This document shows positions 31,538 through 46,330 of a stretch of 61,872 nt of DNA, piece after piece. Position numbers and translations under genes: made by a program. Below the pieces are notes generated by a model. That model worked only from the letters and a program-made list of their open reading frames with translations. It made no database searches and had not been told where the DNA came from. The number at the start of each line of letters is the position of its first letter. Position 1 is the stretch's first letter. Source of the stretch: Bacteroidaceae bacterium (GTDB lineage Bacteria; Bacteroidota; Bacteroidia; Bacteroidales; Bacteroidaceae); the NCBI GenBank assembly GCA_017965425.1, contig JAGCPY010000088.1:1-61872 (forward strand). Direction: 5' to 3'.

Positions 31538-34387
31538 GTGAAACATACGCTCCTCTCGCTCCTCTTACATCTCTCAGCCACAATTGTGCTGTCGCAAAAC
31601 ACCACTTTTTTCTCGGCCAACCTTCTCTCTGGGGCAATCATCAACACCATCACTCAAGATAAACAGGGACTCCTCTGGATTGGTACGCACCACGGATTAG
31701 ACTCCTTCGACGGATACACGTTCCAACACCATGACACCTTCCAGACAGACGAACCACGGGCACCACAGGTCACATCACTTCTCTCTGATAACTCTGGACA
31801 GCTCTGGGTCGGAACTGCAAGAGGACTCTTCCAATATCAACCTGCAACCGACCAATTCCTGCCTGTCAGCTTCACCCTGCCGACAGAACCTCGAGTCACT
31901 TCTTTGATAGAACTCTCTGATGAACGCCTGATTGCCGGAACGGCTGGATATGGGTGTTTTCACATTGACCGACAAACGCTCACTGCAGAGCATGTCAATC
32001 AATTCGCACCTCCCGACGACAACGACTATTTCAGCCTCATCTGCCAAACACGCAACGGCCACATTTGGAAAGCTGGTATCAACGACCAACTCGTGTGTGC
32101 CAATAGGGAAGGAAAACTGTCAACGCACCATACAGGCTGTGGGATGCCCGTTTGCTTTCTTCAACGAGAAGATACGACCTACGTCCTCTGCCAACGTGGA
32201 CTGATTCGACTTGACTCTTTGAGAACCCGCCTGCTCACCTCATCCACGTCACATTTCACTTGTGGTGTGATGAATGAAAAGGGCGACGTGTTCATTGGCA
32301 CGCGCGGTGAAGGTCTCTTCTACATACCTCACGGCGACTGCCAGCTTAAAAGGCTACCCCTTCTTACCACTGGCGTTGACGTGACGAAAGCGACCATTGA
32401 GACTTTGTTTATAGATCGACAAGGCAATCTGTGGGCAGGATGCCAACAGAAGGGATTGCTGCTCATCCCGCTTGACCATCAGCCGCTATTCCAAACATGG
32501 AGCTTTGCTGCTCAGCGGATTGAGACTGCTTCATCCGTCTCATCGATAAGCGCTGGCGACAACTGTGTGGTCTGGTGCACGGTTCCTGGAAATGGTGTCT
32601 ATGCCTTTAATAAGGATGGCTTCGTGGTCGCTCATCCTGCGGCACCGCAGCATGTCGAAACGATGCTACGGGACAGGGACGGACGTTATTGGATAGGAAC
32701 CTCTGAAGGTCTTTTCAGCTATGAACCAGAAAAGGGTAGCTTTGAGCTGATTGTCGAGCTGCCTGGTGAGCGGGTGAACTTGCTGACTGACCTCACCCAT
32801 GAATTGGTAGCTGTCTCCACATACGGTGAAGGTTTGTGCATTGTCAATAAGTTATCAGGACGAGTCGTCCGGCACCTGACAATGAACGACAACGATACTG
32901 ATAACAACGGACGTTTGGCAAACAACTGGATTTACACAATGGACACTGATGCGCAAGGGCGTCTTTGGATTGGCACCTCTTCGGGTGTTTCATGCTACGA
33001 CCCCAACAGCGGCTCTTTCAAGACGGAAGGATGGCTGGTCCTTGCGGAACAAGAGGCGTGCACTGCGCTACGCGTACTTTCTTCTGGCGACGTGCTTTTA
33101 GGCTTGGAGAGTGGGCTTTACCGATGGCATCACGGACAACAGCTGTGCGAAGAGTCTGGTACGGAACGGTTACGGGGACGGGCCATCAGTTTCATTGCGG
33201 AAGACGGCAAAGGCGACGTTTGGGTGAGCACAAATGACGGTATCTGGCAATGGACGCCTGATTCACAGATGCTGGTGCCATACATTGGTGCAAACGGTTT
33301 GAAGACCCGTGAGTTCGTACAGGGAGCGGGCTTGCTCACGAAAGACGGCCAGCTGCTTCTCGGCACTGCAGACGGAGTGACGCTTTTCGACCCTGACAGC
33401 CTCCGGCAGAGGCAGCCATCCACTGCGAAGGTACACTTGACGGCTTTCGTTGTGGACGAACAACCTGCAAATATCCAAACGCTCAGCAACGGACAAAAAG
33501 TGATGGACAGTGCGCTGCATGAATGCCGACATTTTTGTCTGAGCTATCTCGATGCCAACTTCCATCTGGAGTTCTCGCTGTTGAGTTTTCACGATGCTGC
33601 CGACGTTTCGTTTGAGTACCGTTTCAAGGGCGAAACACGATGGCAAACGACAGGGCGTGGAAGCAACATCGTGGCATTCAACCATCTGGCTCCAGGGAAT
33701 TACGAACTGGAGGTACGTGCCTTACAGGCTTGCACCTACAGCCCCTCTGTCACCTATTTTATCAAAGTGCTGCCTCCTTGGTGGCGATCGCCATTTGCTT
33801 ATTTCATTTACATCTTGTTGTTCATAGCTGCACTGCTGATGCTCATCATCCTTTATAACCGTCATGTACAACACCAATATAACCGAGAGAAACTACACCT
33901 GCTCATGACAGCTATCAACGCCGACGACACACCCTTGACGCTTGACGACATGAAACGTGCCATCAACAGCTTCGTACAGAGCCGGAAGCGAAAACGGGGA
34001 TTGTATGGCGATGTGGAGGCAATGACGGATCGCGTTGAACTTCCAGAACAACGAGGGAATGATGAAGCATTGATGGATCGCATCATGCAAAGCATCAACT
34101 TACATTTGGGTGACAGTGAATTCACGGTTGAACAGCTATGTGCCGAAGCCGCCATCAGCCGTGCACATCTGCATCGCAAAATGAAAGAAATGACCGGCCT
34201 GCCCATCACAGAGTTCATCAGAAACATCCGTCTTGAGCAGGCCGCCCGTCTGCTGCGTGAACAGAAACTGAACATCACGCAGGTGGCTTATACGGTTGGT
34301 TTTTCCAACCTTGGTTATTTCTCTACCGTCTTTCGCAAGCACTTCGGTGTTGCGCCACGTGATTTCGTGGCGCAACATTGCCTCTAA
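31538..34387 (+). CDS. Membrane-spanning Reg_prop/Y_Y_Y/AraC regulator lacking a kinase
   Basis: The frame opens at ATG 31508, but that codon overlaps a possible -7 box (TTACTTTG). GTG 31538 gives a proper signal sequence (KHTLLSLLLHLSATIVLSQ), so 949 residues are proposed. The periplasmic part is a propeller of Reg_prop repeats (GLLWIGTHHGLDSFDG, GQLWVGTARGLF, GRYWIGTSEGLFSYEP, GRLWIGTSSGVSCYDP), then a Y_Y_Y domain, then one TM helix (about residues 750-774). The cytoplasmic part is a roughly 70-residue linker and an AraC HTH (FTVEQLCAEAAISRAHLHRK ... ITQVAYTVGFSNLGYFSTVF). The HisKA, HATPase and receiver domains of hybrid two-component systems are absent. It probably senses a xylan oligosaccharide and drives the adjacent enzyme genes. 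Confidence 0.85.
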   Translation: MKHTLLSLLLHLSATIVLSQNTTFFSANLLSGAIINTITQDKQGLLWIGTHHGLDSFDGYTFQHHDTFQTDEPRAPQVTSLLSDNSGQLWVGTARGLFQYQPATDQFLPVSFTLPTEPRVTSLIELSDERLIAGTAGYGCFHIDRQTLTAEHVNQFAPPDDNDYFSLICQTRNGHIWKAGINDQLVCANREGKLSTHHTGCGMPVCFLQREDTTYVLCQRGLIRLDSLRTRLLTSSTSHFTCGVMNEKGDVFIGTRGEGLFYIPHGDCQLKRLPLLTTGVDVTKATIETLFIDRQGNLWAGCQQKGLLLIPLDHQPLFQTWSFAAQRIETASSVSSISAGDNCVVWCTVPGNGVYAFNKDGFVVAHPAAPQHVETMLRDRDGRYWIGTSEGLFSYEPEKGSFELIVELPGERVNLLTDLTHELVAVSTYGEGLCIVNKLSGRVVRHLTMNDNDTDNNGRLANNWIYTMDTDAQGRLWIGTSSGVSCYDPNSGSFKTEGWLVLAEQEACTALRVLSSGDVLLGLESGLYRWHHGQQLCEESGTERLRGRAISFIAEDGKGDVWVSTNDGIWQWTPDSQMLVPYIGANGLKTREFVQGAGLLTKDGQLLLGTADGVTLFDPDSLRQRQPSTAKVHLTAFVVDEQPANIQTLSNGQKVMDSALHECRHFCLSYLDANFHLEFSLLSFHDAADVSFEYRFKGETRWQTTGRGSNIVAFNHLAPGNYELEVRALQACTYSPSVTYFIKVLPPWWRSPFAYFIYILLFIAALLMLIILYNRHVQHQYNREKLHLLMTAINADDTPLTLDDMKRAINSFVQSRKRKRGLYGDVEAMTDRVELPEQRGNDEALMDRIMQSINLHLGDSEFTVEQLCAEAAISRAHLHRKMKEMTGLPITEFIRNIRLEQAARLLREQKLNITQVAYTVGFSNLGYFSTVFRKHFGVAPRDFVAQHCL

Positions 34388-34389
34388 TC

Positions 34390-34425
34390 CCTTGCGGGGA
34401 AACCGCAAGGCACCAACGGGGTTGA
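34390..34425. repeat. Dispersed palindromic repeat, copy B
   Basis: CCTTGCGG, loop GGAAA, CCGCAAGG, then CACCAACGGGGTTGA. It begins two bases after the regulator's stop codon and matches copy A at 9569-9602 except for a 2-bp indel and one substitution. It may act as a terminator between the convergent regulator and GH5-GH43 genes, although no T-run follows. Confidence 0.7.
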
Positions 34426-34488
34426 AGGTAAATCTGCTCGAAAATAGCCTAAGAGCATTTCAAAACTAATTTATTGAACCCACCTTGA

Positions 34489-37400
34489 TTAAAGACTGAC
34501 CTTGCGTCCACCGACGAGATAGATGCCAGACTTCAGACCTTGCAGAGCCTTTCGTGGTTCTACCTGACGGCGAATTAAGATTCCAGAAAGCGAATAGACA
34601 TCAACCAAATCAGGAGTTCTCTGTAACTCTTCCACTGCATCGGGTTCTTCTCGTGAATAATCGTCGTTGTTGGTGAGGTACATGTCATCCACGATGATGG
34701 AACCATTGCCGTTCCCCCAGAAGCAAGCAATGCGTATGTTTTTCGTATCGAGAGGCTGTCCAGTGCGATCGCCAGAGGTATAGGTGGCTTCTTGCAAGTT
34801 GATGACAATCTGCTTCTTTGATCCGAAATCAGGTGAGGCGCAGCAATCGCTCCAAATGCTGTTGGCAGTAAAGATGTTGAAGTGTGCGCCACAGTTCTGT
34901 AGCCGCTTGAGGTTGATGACAAGGTACTTATAAGCAGACCAGTCTGCTCCGTTCGTATAGACCCAACCCATTTGACCGTATTGGCTGGGCTTGAAGGTAT
35001 GAGTCTTTTCGGTATAAGTGCCGTTTCCGAAGAGGTTTGTAGTGATATAGTCTTTTCCGAAGGGGAAGAAGGAACTGCGCACTTTAAATGTTCCCGTCAA
35101 CTCATTGCCCATAGGATCTGTATAAATTACCGTAACCTCTGTTTCTCCTTCATCAATTCCTCGGACTTGTCCTTTGCCAATTGCAACGATGCCAGGCAGA
35201 CTGAAATCGTACTTGGCCTGTGCTGCCACATTGTCTGTGTGGCCATCAAGGAAGCGAACTTTAACTTCCAACGGAACACTATTACCGACCATGAGTTCGA
35301 CGGCATCCACAGATAGCTGCAAGCTTTCAGCAGTTAGCATGTCTGTGCTGAAGCCTTCGAATTCAGCAGGATAGTAATTGGCTTCTTGAAAGTCCTCTTC
35401 GGTAGAGAACCAGTCGAAATCGGCATAACCTTCGGTATCCATTTGGGTGGCATAACAGAACAGTCCGAATCGTGCCCCGACGAACATGGTCAGATTGAAA
35501 CCCAAGGAAGTCTGTCCCCCGATGTTAGCGAAGGTCTTGTTGTCGAGGGAATAGGAAAACTGAGTTTTGCTGGTGCTGTAGGTGACAGCAGCGCGCAGAT
35601 AGATGACGCTGTCAATCTCGGCATCAATGACCTTTTCGGAAGGTGTGAAACTGTTGGATGTTCGTAGTGTGTCTTCCCGCCAGATGAGCTGTCGTTTGCC
35701 ATCCTTCACTCGAACGGCCAGCATGGCATAAGGATCTTGGAAAATGCAGATTCCCGCATGGTCGCCTTCTTGCAAATGACTGACGTCCAGCCGTATGGTT
35801 CCAGTGGAAGCTTTCTTCTCGTTTGCGAAGATGCGCTGTGTCAACATGTTCCGGGCTTGTGTCAATCGTGTGGTCGTTCCAGAGGTCCTCAGTCGTAACC
35901 ATCCTGGACGCTCAAACAAAGTCCATGCTCCGTTATCGGGATTGTGATTCCATTCCCATTGCATTCCGAGAGGGTAGCTGCGGAAGTTATCGTTGGTGGG
36001 CAATGGCGTACGTGGAGCGGATGTGCCGACATCTGGTTTCTTAATCGTGGTGGTATAAGGTACGCCCTTGTTGCCGACTATAGGCCAATCATTCTCCCAT
36101 TTGATGGGCTGGAGGTTAGGCATTCGTCCGAGGCATCCAAGGTCTTGTTGCATGATGGTCCACCATTCCCCTGTTTGGGTTTCGATGAGGGCTCCCTGAT
36201 GAATGGTATTGGGTGCGCCGTTGATGGTTTTCTCGACAAGCATCTTTTCTTCGTATGGGCCAAAGATGTTCTTGGAACGGAAGACCGCTTGACCTGACGG
36301 CCATCCTCCATAGGTGGCATAAATATAATAGTAATCGCCTATTTTATAGAGGTGGCTGCCTTCAAGCCCCGATTTATCGCTGATGACACGCTGTTCGCGG
36401 ATGTAGTTGAATTTCTCGTCGAGCTCGCACATCTGGATATTCCCGATGCCGCAGGCAATGTAAATTTTGCCATTGTCGAAGAGCATTCCAGGATCGTAAT
36501 AAATGCGCGATAGCTGTTTCATGTCCCACTTGCCCTCTGGATCTGTTGTGCTAAGGACGAATCCTCCCGCATCGTTTCCGTTAATGAGGATGTAGAAGAC
36601 GCCTTTGTGATAGGTCATGGAGCAAGCCCACATGCCAGCTGCGTATGCGTTTTTGTCATTGAGCAAGCTATAGCGGTCAGAGGCAGACAGCTGGGAAAGA
36701 GGCTGCGCACAATATTCCCAGTTGACGAGATCCTTGGACTTCAAGATGGTAGCTCCGGGGAAAAGGTGCATGGTCGTGGAAACCATGTAATAAGTATCTC
36801 CTACCCGGATAACATCTGGGTCTGGGAAATCAGCAAAAATCAGTGGGTTCTTGAACTTGCCTGTTCCTTGGTCGCTGACGACTGTGTTCTTGAAGTCGGC
36901 ATGGGCCCAATCCTTATAGTAAAAGTCAGCATACCAATCCATGCATGCCTTTCCACAAGCCTCTTCATAACCTTCGAATGCAGGCACCACTTTCTTCTTC
37001 TGGATGAGTGTGTCAACGTCTATGAGGCAATGTGTGCCAGAGAGAGTCATGGAGATATTGCCATAATGGTCGAGCATGGCTTTGAAAGCTTTACCCCACT
37101 TGGAGGTGGATCCTGTAGCCCATGTACCCCAATTGGACTCGACCCACTCACCATGCTCATTGGTGTGTCCCGTTCCTGGTTTTTTAGGACTCCAATCAAC
37201 TTCGGTGATGATGATTGGATTTGTATCGACGACCGGCACTTGTTTGTGGAATTGGTTGATTTTGTTGGTTGGGCTTGGCGTATCGTCGCTGCATTCATAC
37301 CATCCGCAATAGTCGTGAACGGCATATCCAATGTTGTAGCCTTCAATCGGATAGGTAGCATAATCGGCATAGCTGGACTGCCAGCCAGTTCCTGGCACCC

Positions 37401-38148
37401 AGATGATGCCCGAGAAGCCATTGGCACGTATTTTGTCCACAATGGGCTGGAAGAAGTCGTGCAAGGCTTTGGGGTCATCTTTTCCCTCTGCATTTTTCAG
37501 GCCGACAGGTTCGTTGGCCAGTTCAATGCTGATCTGTCCTGCATACTTCTTGATGTTGGAGTTCTGTGTAAAGATATCCCAGACCGTCATCAAGTATTTC
37601 TGATAGTAGTCACCGACCTTCAAATTACCTGGGCAGACTCCCGGTGGACGTACGACCACATATAGTCGATGGTTCATAGCCCTTTGCATGAGCGGATAGT
37701 AAAGTGAAGTCAGATAGGTTTTTAACCGTGAGGGATTAAAGTGAGAGATGTCAGCCTCTCCGGATGCGTCTGCCGGTTGGTCGGCGGCTCCAGCGTATTT
37801 GTAGCTGTTGTTGGGGTCATTGGTCCATGCCGGTTCCAGATGGAGGCGGAAGACGTCACAATGAGCTTGTTCCAATCCGGCAAACAGTTTCTCGAAGTAG
37901 TCGAGACAACGTTGTCTGCCGGCATCGTCGTAGCTCCACCCCCATCGTCCATTGTTAAACCAGGCGCTGGGCGTGTCCATGACACCATGCAAGACCACTC
38001 GGTTGCCATGCGTGTCCATGAGCCATTTACCTTCCACATGCAAAGTGGGTAATGGTTTCTCCACATTCGTGGGAGCCCCGTTCTGTTCAGCTGCTATCAT
38101 CGCAACTGAAAGAAACGTCATCCATAGAAAGAAAGATAGTTTTTTCAT
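34489..38148 (-). CDS. Secreted GH5-GH43 bifunctional glycoside hydrolase
   Basis: The protein has 1219 residues with a signal peptide (MKKLSFFLWMTFLSVAMIAA). Residues about 35-420 are a GH5 barrel: acid/base Glu213 in ISIELANEP, nucleophile Glu316 in IIITEVDW. Residues about 435-730 are GH43: base Asp443 in FADFPDPDVI and a likely acid Glu in SGLEGSHLYK. Residues about 745-940 form a GH43_C2/DUF1349 beta-sandwich; then an Ig-like segment and a CBM-like domain (residues about 1045-1180). A type IX-like tail ends the protein (YSLSGILI ... SGIYLVGGRKVSL). It would cut beta-glycan backbone and release arabinosyl or xylosyl groups. It starts 18 bp after GH10-CE1, so the two form an operon. Confidence 0.9.
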   Translation of the reverse strand: MKKLSFFLWMTFLSVAMIAAEQNGAPTNVEKPLPTLHVEGKWLMDTHGNRVVLHGVMDTPSAWFNNGRWGWSYDDAGRQRCLDYFEKLFAGLEQAHCDVFRLHLEPAWTNDPNNSYKYAGAADQPADASGEADISHFNPSRLKTYLTSLYYPLMQRAMNHRLYVVVRPPGVCPGNLKVGDYYQKYLMTVWDIFTQNSNIKKYAGQISIELANEPVGLKNAEGKDDPKALHDFFQPIVDKIRANGFSGIIWVPGTGWQSSYADYATYPIEGYNIGYAVHDYCGWYECSDDTPSPTNKINQFHKQVPVVDTNPIIITEVDWSPKKPGTGHTNEHGEWVESNWGTWATGSTSKWGKAFKAMLDHYGNISMTLSGTHCLIDVDTLIQKKKVVPAFEGYEEACGKACMDWYADFYYKDWAHADFKNTVVSDQGTGKFKNPLIFADFPDPDVIRVGDTYYMVSTTMHLFPGATILKSKDLVNWEYCAQPLSQLSASDRYSLLNDKNAYAAGMWACSMTYHKGVFYILINGNDAGGFVLSTTDPEGKWDMKQLSRIYYDPGMLFDNGKIYIACGIGNIQMCELDEKFNYIREQRVISDKSGLEGSHLYKIGDYYYIYATYGGWPSGQAVFRSKNIFGPYEEKMLVEKTINGAPNTIHQGALIETQTGEWWTIMQQDLGCLGRMPNLQPIKWENDWPIVGNKGVPYTTTIKKPDVGTSAPRTPLPTNDNFRSYPLGMQWEWNHNPDNGAWTLFERPGWLRLRTSGTTTRLTQARNMLTQRIFANEKKASTGTIRLDVSHLQEGDHAGICIFQDPYAMLAVRVKDGKRQLIWREDTLRTSNSFTPSEKVIDAEIDSVIYLRAAVTYSTSKTQFSYSLDNKTFANIGGQTSLGFNLTMFVGARFGLFCYATQMDTEGYADFDWFSTEEDFQEANYYPAEFEGFSTDMLTAESLQLSVDAVELMVGNSVPLEVKVRFLDGHTDNVAAQAKYDFSLPGIVAIGKGQVRGIDEGETEVTVIYTDPMGNELTGTFKVRSSFFPFGKDYITTNLFGNGTYTEKTHTFKPSQYGQMGWVYTNGADWSAYKYLVINLKRLQNCGAHFNIFTANSIWSDCCASPDFGSKKQIVINLQEATYTSGDRTGQPLDTKNIRIACFWGNGNGSIIVDDMYLTNNDDYSREEPDAVEELQRTPDLVDVYSLSGILIRRQVEPRKALQGLKSGIYLVGGRKVSL

Positions 38149-38166
38149 TATCGTAAGGTTAAATGA

Positions 38167-40527
<2,361 letters not shown>

Positions 40528-40532
40528 TTATA

Positions 40533-40540
40533 TACATTTG
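40533..40540 (+). promoter_or_regulatory. -7 element for the CE6-GH43/GH98 operon
   Basis: TACATTTG, 24 bp before the ATG at 40565. The 172-bp gap 40393-40564 therefore holds divergent promoters for both arms of the enzyme locus. Neither has a proper -33 box, which fits activation by the AraC-type regulator (inference). Confidence 0.5.
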
Positions 40541-40561
40541 CGGCAGAAAACAACGAAATGA

Positions 40562-42958
<2,397 letters not shown>

Positions 42959-42976
42959 ATAAAACCATTTATCATC

Positions 42977-45900
42977 ATGAGAAAAATAATCTTGCTTCAA
43001 GCTCTTCTTTTTATCAGCGCATCCTTCACATCTGCTTCTGCTCAACAACGACGTCCAGTCGATGCTCAACACCCTCTGTGGCTCATTCACGTGGATGTAT
43101 GGAATAAGGCCGACCCGCAGAAAATCATTGACTTGATACCAGACGATGTGAAGCCATACGTGTGTCTGAACCTCTCCCTCTCCTGCCAATACGACAAGGA
43201 GAAGAATGTCTATAAGATGCCTCAGAATGCCGTTCGTACCTACAAGTCCTGGGCCACCGTGTGCCAACTGAACGGCATGTGGTTCACCTGTCAGCCCGCC
43301 AGCGGAGGTCACACACACATACAAGACACAGACCTCGAAACCTTTGAATACTTCTACCGCCGATATCCCAACTTCCTCGGATGGAACTATGCCGAGCAGT
43401 TCTGGGGCTTCGACGAGGCTGGCGACAAGAGCTCCAGCACCCAGGCCAGCCGCATCGCCCTCTTTGCCAAATTGGTGCCGATGGCTCACAAGTATGGCGG
43501 CTTCCTGACCGTCTCTTTCTGTGGCAACATCTGGAGCCATCCACTGAACCCCATGGGCATGATAAAACGTAACAAGGACCTGCTGAACGCTTGCAAGGAA
43601 TACCCCGAAGCCATGTTGTGGCTCTACAAATACACCACTTCCAGCTGCTTCTATAATAACGAGTCTGTCACGTTCGGCCCCTTCATCTCTGGATTGGCCA
43701 AGAACTATGGTGTCCGTTATGACAACTGCGGATGGAACGGTGCCTTGGATGCTCTGTTAGGCGAGAATCATGGTAAGAAATATCCCGTGGCCGCCGGCAT
43801 CGGAACGGTGATGGAGCAGACGGCTGTCAACGGCGGTGCCGTCTGGGACGGCCCGGAACTCATCTGGACAGAGGACTTTCAGAACCTCAGTAACAGCACC
43901 GTGGGTGATTACACCCGACGCAACTGGGGAACCTTTCCAGGCTTCCGCAATGCCTGGTTAGATATGTTCCAGAAAATCATAGACGGCACCTTATATATAC
44001 CTACGCGCGAGGAAGTATTGGCCAAAACCAAAATTGTGGTTATCAACAACGTCACTAATGGTAACGACGAAGAAAAGTATGCCGCCTGGGGCGACCTCTA
44101 CAACGGCGTCTATAAACAGAACGACCCATTCAACAAGGGGGACGGACAATGGATGAACAACTATTGTTATTTCAAGAGTACGGGCCGTTACGGCGCAATA
44201 CCACTGGTCATTGACCTTTATGACGATGCTGCAAAAGCCATTCCCTTGCAGGTGAAGAAGTCTGCCCGCAGCACTCGCTGGCCAAGCGTCACACGAAAGA
44301 CCAAGGACTTCAACGAGCAATATCCAGAGGTCTCGAAAGGCGACCTCTACGTGAACCGCTATCGCAACCAATTGGTCATCTACACGCCCTACACCTACCT
44401 CAACAAGAAGACCACGGCCACAGCCGAAATACCCTTTGAGTACAACACCTGTGACACGCTGGTGCTGACCTACGGTAAACTCAGTAGCGGACTCATCCGT
44501 GAGTACGCAGACCACATAGATTTCTACCTCAACAACTACCGCACGGACACAACGACGATGCAGCAGGATCAGATTGTCATCAAGGGGGCCGAAATGGAAC
44601 CGTCCTACACGATGAAGAAGCGGGTGCAAGCCACCGCCAATGCCACTGCTGAGTACGATGCCGATGCCAAGACCTATACCCTCAAGGTCAGACACAACGG
44701 CCCTGTTGACCTGACCATCAATTGCTCTGGTAACATCAAGTCACGTCACACTGATTACCTGCCGTCCAGCGCACTTGACCTGCCCAAGCAACCAGAGGAG
44801 TACAATGGCCCTGTCATCATCGAGGCAGAAGACATGGACTACAAGAACGTCAAGAGTTGCGTCACCGATCCTTACAACTGGTACCCCAACGTGAAGGGAC
44901 ATGCCGGCAACGGCTTCATGGACTTGGGAACCAGCACCTCCGGGGCGCTGCGTCACGTCCTGAATCTAAAGCACGAAGGGGATTACGAAATAGGAATCCG
45001 CTATACTGGCAACACGCGTAACAGCAGGCTCACGGCCACCGTCAATGGGAAGAGGAGCACGCTCACCCTTGAGAAAACCGCTACCAACGAATGGAAGAAA
45101 GCGGTCTTCACCGCCACTATGAAGGAAGGGGATAACACGTTTATCCTGACGAATTCCGGCGGCTCGGCCATCTACATCGACCAAATCATCTACACGCCCG
45201 CAGGCACTCCCGCCGAGCAGTTCCTCGTCACTGTCCGCGAGGCCGAACACGGTACCGTCGTGGCCGACAAGAGCGAGGCCGCCGAAGGAGAAATGGTCAG
45301 TCTGACGGTCATTCCCGATGAAGGCTATGCCCTGACTGGCTGGACCTTGGAGCATGGCGGTGTCACGATAGGCGAGGATGGTACGTTCGTGATGCCAGAC
45401 GACAACGTGACGCTGCTGCCCGTCTTCACTGACATGACAGCCATCTATGCCCTCGATTTCTCCAATGTCCTCGGCGGCACCCTGCCCACGGGTTGGCGCG
45501 CCCTGCAGGGCGGTAGCGAAGTCCACGAGTTCCCCAACACCTATTCCTCTGGCGCGCGCACCTTCGTAGGTTTCACTGGCTATCAGGGCAAGGGCCTCTA
45601 CTGGCGTGAGAATAATGCCGAATACGGTCGGCAGAGTGCTTATCCGCTCACGCTCAAGGCTGGTTCCTATAAGCTGACCTTCGCCTGTGCTGCCTGGAAA
45701 GGTACGCCGAAGTACAAGGCGCGAATCCTGGACGGCTCTGGCAAGGTGGTGGCCACCTCATCGGCCTACAGCGCCACGCCCAACGCCGACGGCAACACCG
45801 CAGCCAACCTCACTGCCGCTAAGACATACACCTTGGAATTTGACATCGCCAAGGAAGGCAACTACATCATCAGCTTCGTCAACAACGGCTCCGGTTTCGA

Positions 45901-46081
45901 CGAGTTCCTGCTCCTCGATTGCCGCCTCAACTCTACGACGCCCGTAGGCATCGTGGACATTGCACAACGCAAATCCGTCAGCATCTACAGCCTCTCGGGC
46001 ATGAGCCTCACCGCCCTCCGTCGTGGTGTGAACATTGTTGTCACTAAAGACGGCAAGACCCGCAAGCTGCTGGTGAAGTAG
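42977..46081 (+). CDS. GH98 endo-glycanase (probable endo-xylanase) with binding modules
   Basis: The protein has 1034 residues with signal peptide MRKIILLQALLFISASFTSASA. Residues about 30-590 match GH98: IIDLIPDDVKPYVCLNLSLS, a likely acid Glu140 in GWNYAEQFWG, Asp249 in RYDNCGWNG, and Glu294/Glu299 in PELIWTEDF. After this come a CBM6/35-like module (VIIEAEDMDYKN, about 615-735), an InlB-like repeat (AEHGTVVADKSEAAEGE), another beta-sandwich and a type IX-like tail (YSLSGMSL ... KTRKLLVK). GH98 is known for blood-group endo-galactosidases and for an endo-xylanase of Bacteroides ovatus acting on decorated xylan; the surrounding genes favour xylanase. A hairpin follows the stop. Confidence 0.85.
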   Translation: MRKIILLQALLFISASFTSASAQQRRPVDAQHPLWLIHVDVWNKADPQKIIDLIPDDVKPYVCLNLSLSCQYDKEKNVYKMPQNAVRTYKSWATVCQLNGMWFTCQPASGGHTHIQDTDLETFEYFYRRYPNFLGWNYAEQFWGFDEAGDKSSSTQASRIALFAKLVPMAHKYGGFLTVSFCGNIWSHPLNPMGMIKRNKDLLNACKEYPEAMLWLYKYTTSSCFYNNESVTFGPFISGLAKNYGVRYDNCGWNGALDALLGENHGKKYPVAAGIGTVMEQTAVNGGAVWDGPELIWTEDFQNLSNSTVGDYTRRNWGTFPGFRNAWLDMFQKIIDGTLYIPTREEVLAKTKIVVINNVTNGNDEEKYAAWGDLYNGVYKQNDPFNKGDGQWMNNYCYFKSTGRYGAIPLVIDLYDDAAKAIPLQVKKSARSTRWPSVTRKTKDFNEQYPEVSKGDLYVNRYRNQLVIYTPYTYLNKKTTATAEIPFEYNTCDTLVLTYGKLSSGLIREYADHIDFYLNNYRTDTTTMQQDQIVIKGAEMEPSYTMKKRVQATANATAEYDADAKTYTLKVRHNGPVDLTINCSGNIKSRHTDYLPSSALDLPKQPEEYNGPVIIEAEDMDYKNVKSCVTDPYNWYPNVKGHAGNGFMDLGTSTSGALRHVLNLKHEGDYEIGIRYTGNTRNSRLTATVNGKRSTLTLEKTATNEWKKAVFTATMKEGDNTFILTNSGGSAIYIDQIIYTPAGTPAEQFLVTVREAEHGTVVADKSEAAEGEMVSLTVIPDEGYALTGWTLEHGGVTIGEDGTFVMPDDNVTLLPVFTDMTAIYALDFSNVLGGTLPTGWRALQGGSEVHEFPNTYSSGARTFVGFTGYQGKGLYWRENNAEYGRQSAYPLTLKAGSYKLTFACAAWKGTPKYKARILDGSGKVVATSSAYSATPNADGNTAANLTAAKTYTLEFDIAKEGNYIISFVNNGSGFDEFLLLDCRLNSTTPVGIVDIAQRKSVSIYSLSGMSLTALRRGVNIVVTKDGKTRKLLVK

Positions 46082-46114
46082 TCGCAAACGGAACGATGAC
46101 GTATGTAGGTCAGT

Positions 46115-46160
46115 GAAAGAAGGTGTACACGTTTTTGCAAAAAGGTGTACACCTTTCTTT
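46115..46160 (+). terminator. Hairpin after GH98
   Basis: GAAAGAAGGTGTAC (46115-46128) pairs with GTACACCTTTCTTT (46147-46160) across an 18-nt loop, with one bulged base. The palindromic core GTGTACAC occurs twice. There is no long T-run, so it may be an attenuator or mRNA-stabilising hairpin rather than a full terminator. Confidence 0.5.
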
Positions 46161-46249
46161 GGCAGGGTTAGTCCTTCTGCCATACATGGTGTTTTAGTAA
46201 TCATATCCTTTGAAGCAATAATAAAAAAATATGAGACATGAAGCGATGC

Positions 46250-46277
46250 TTTGAAGTGTTATTTTCACCTATCTTTG
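46250..46277 (+). promoter_or_regulatory. Promoter for the GH95-CE6-GH43-GH27 run
   Basis: TATCTTTG at 46270-46277 with TTTG at 46250-46253, a 16-bp gap that is shorter than the consensus. The ATG at 46331 lies 53 bp downstream. With the hairpin at 46115 this suggests a second transcription unit. Confidence 0.5.
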
Positions 46278-46330
46278 CAGCGGAAATCATTTAAATGCTC
46301 ATAAAAAACAGTTGAAAGGTTTGGGATAGG

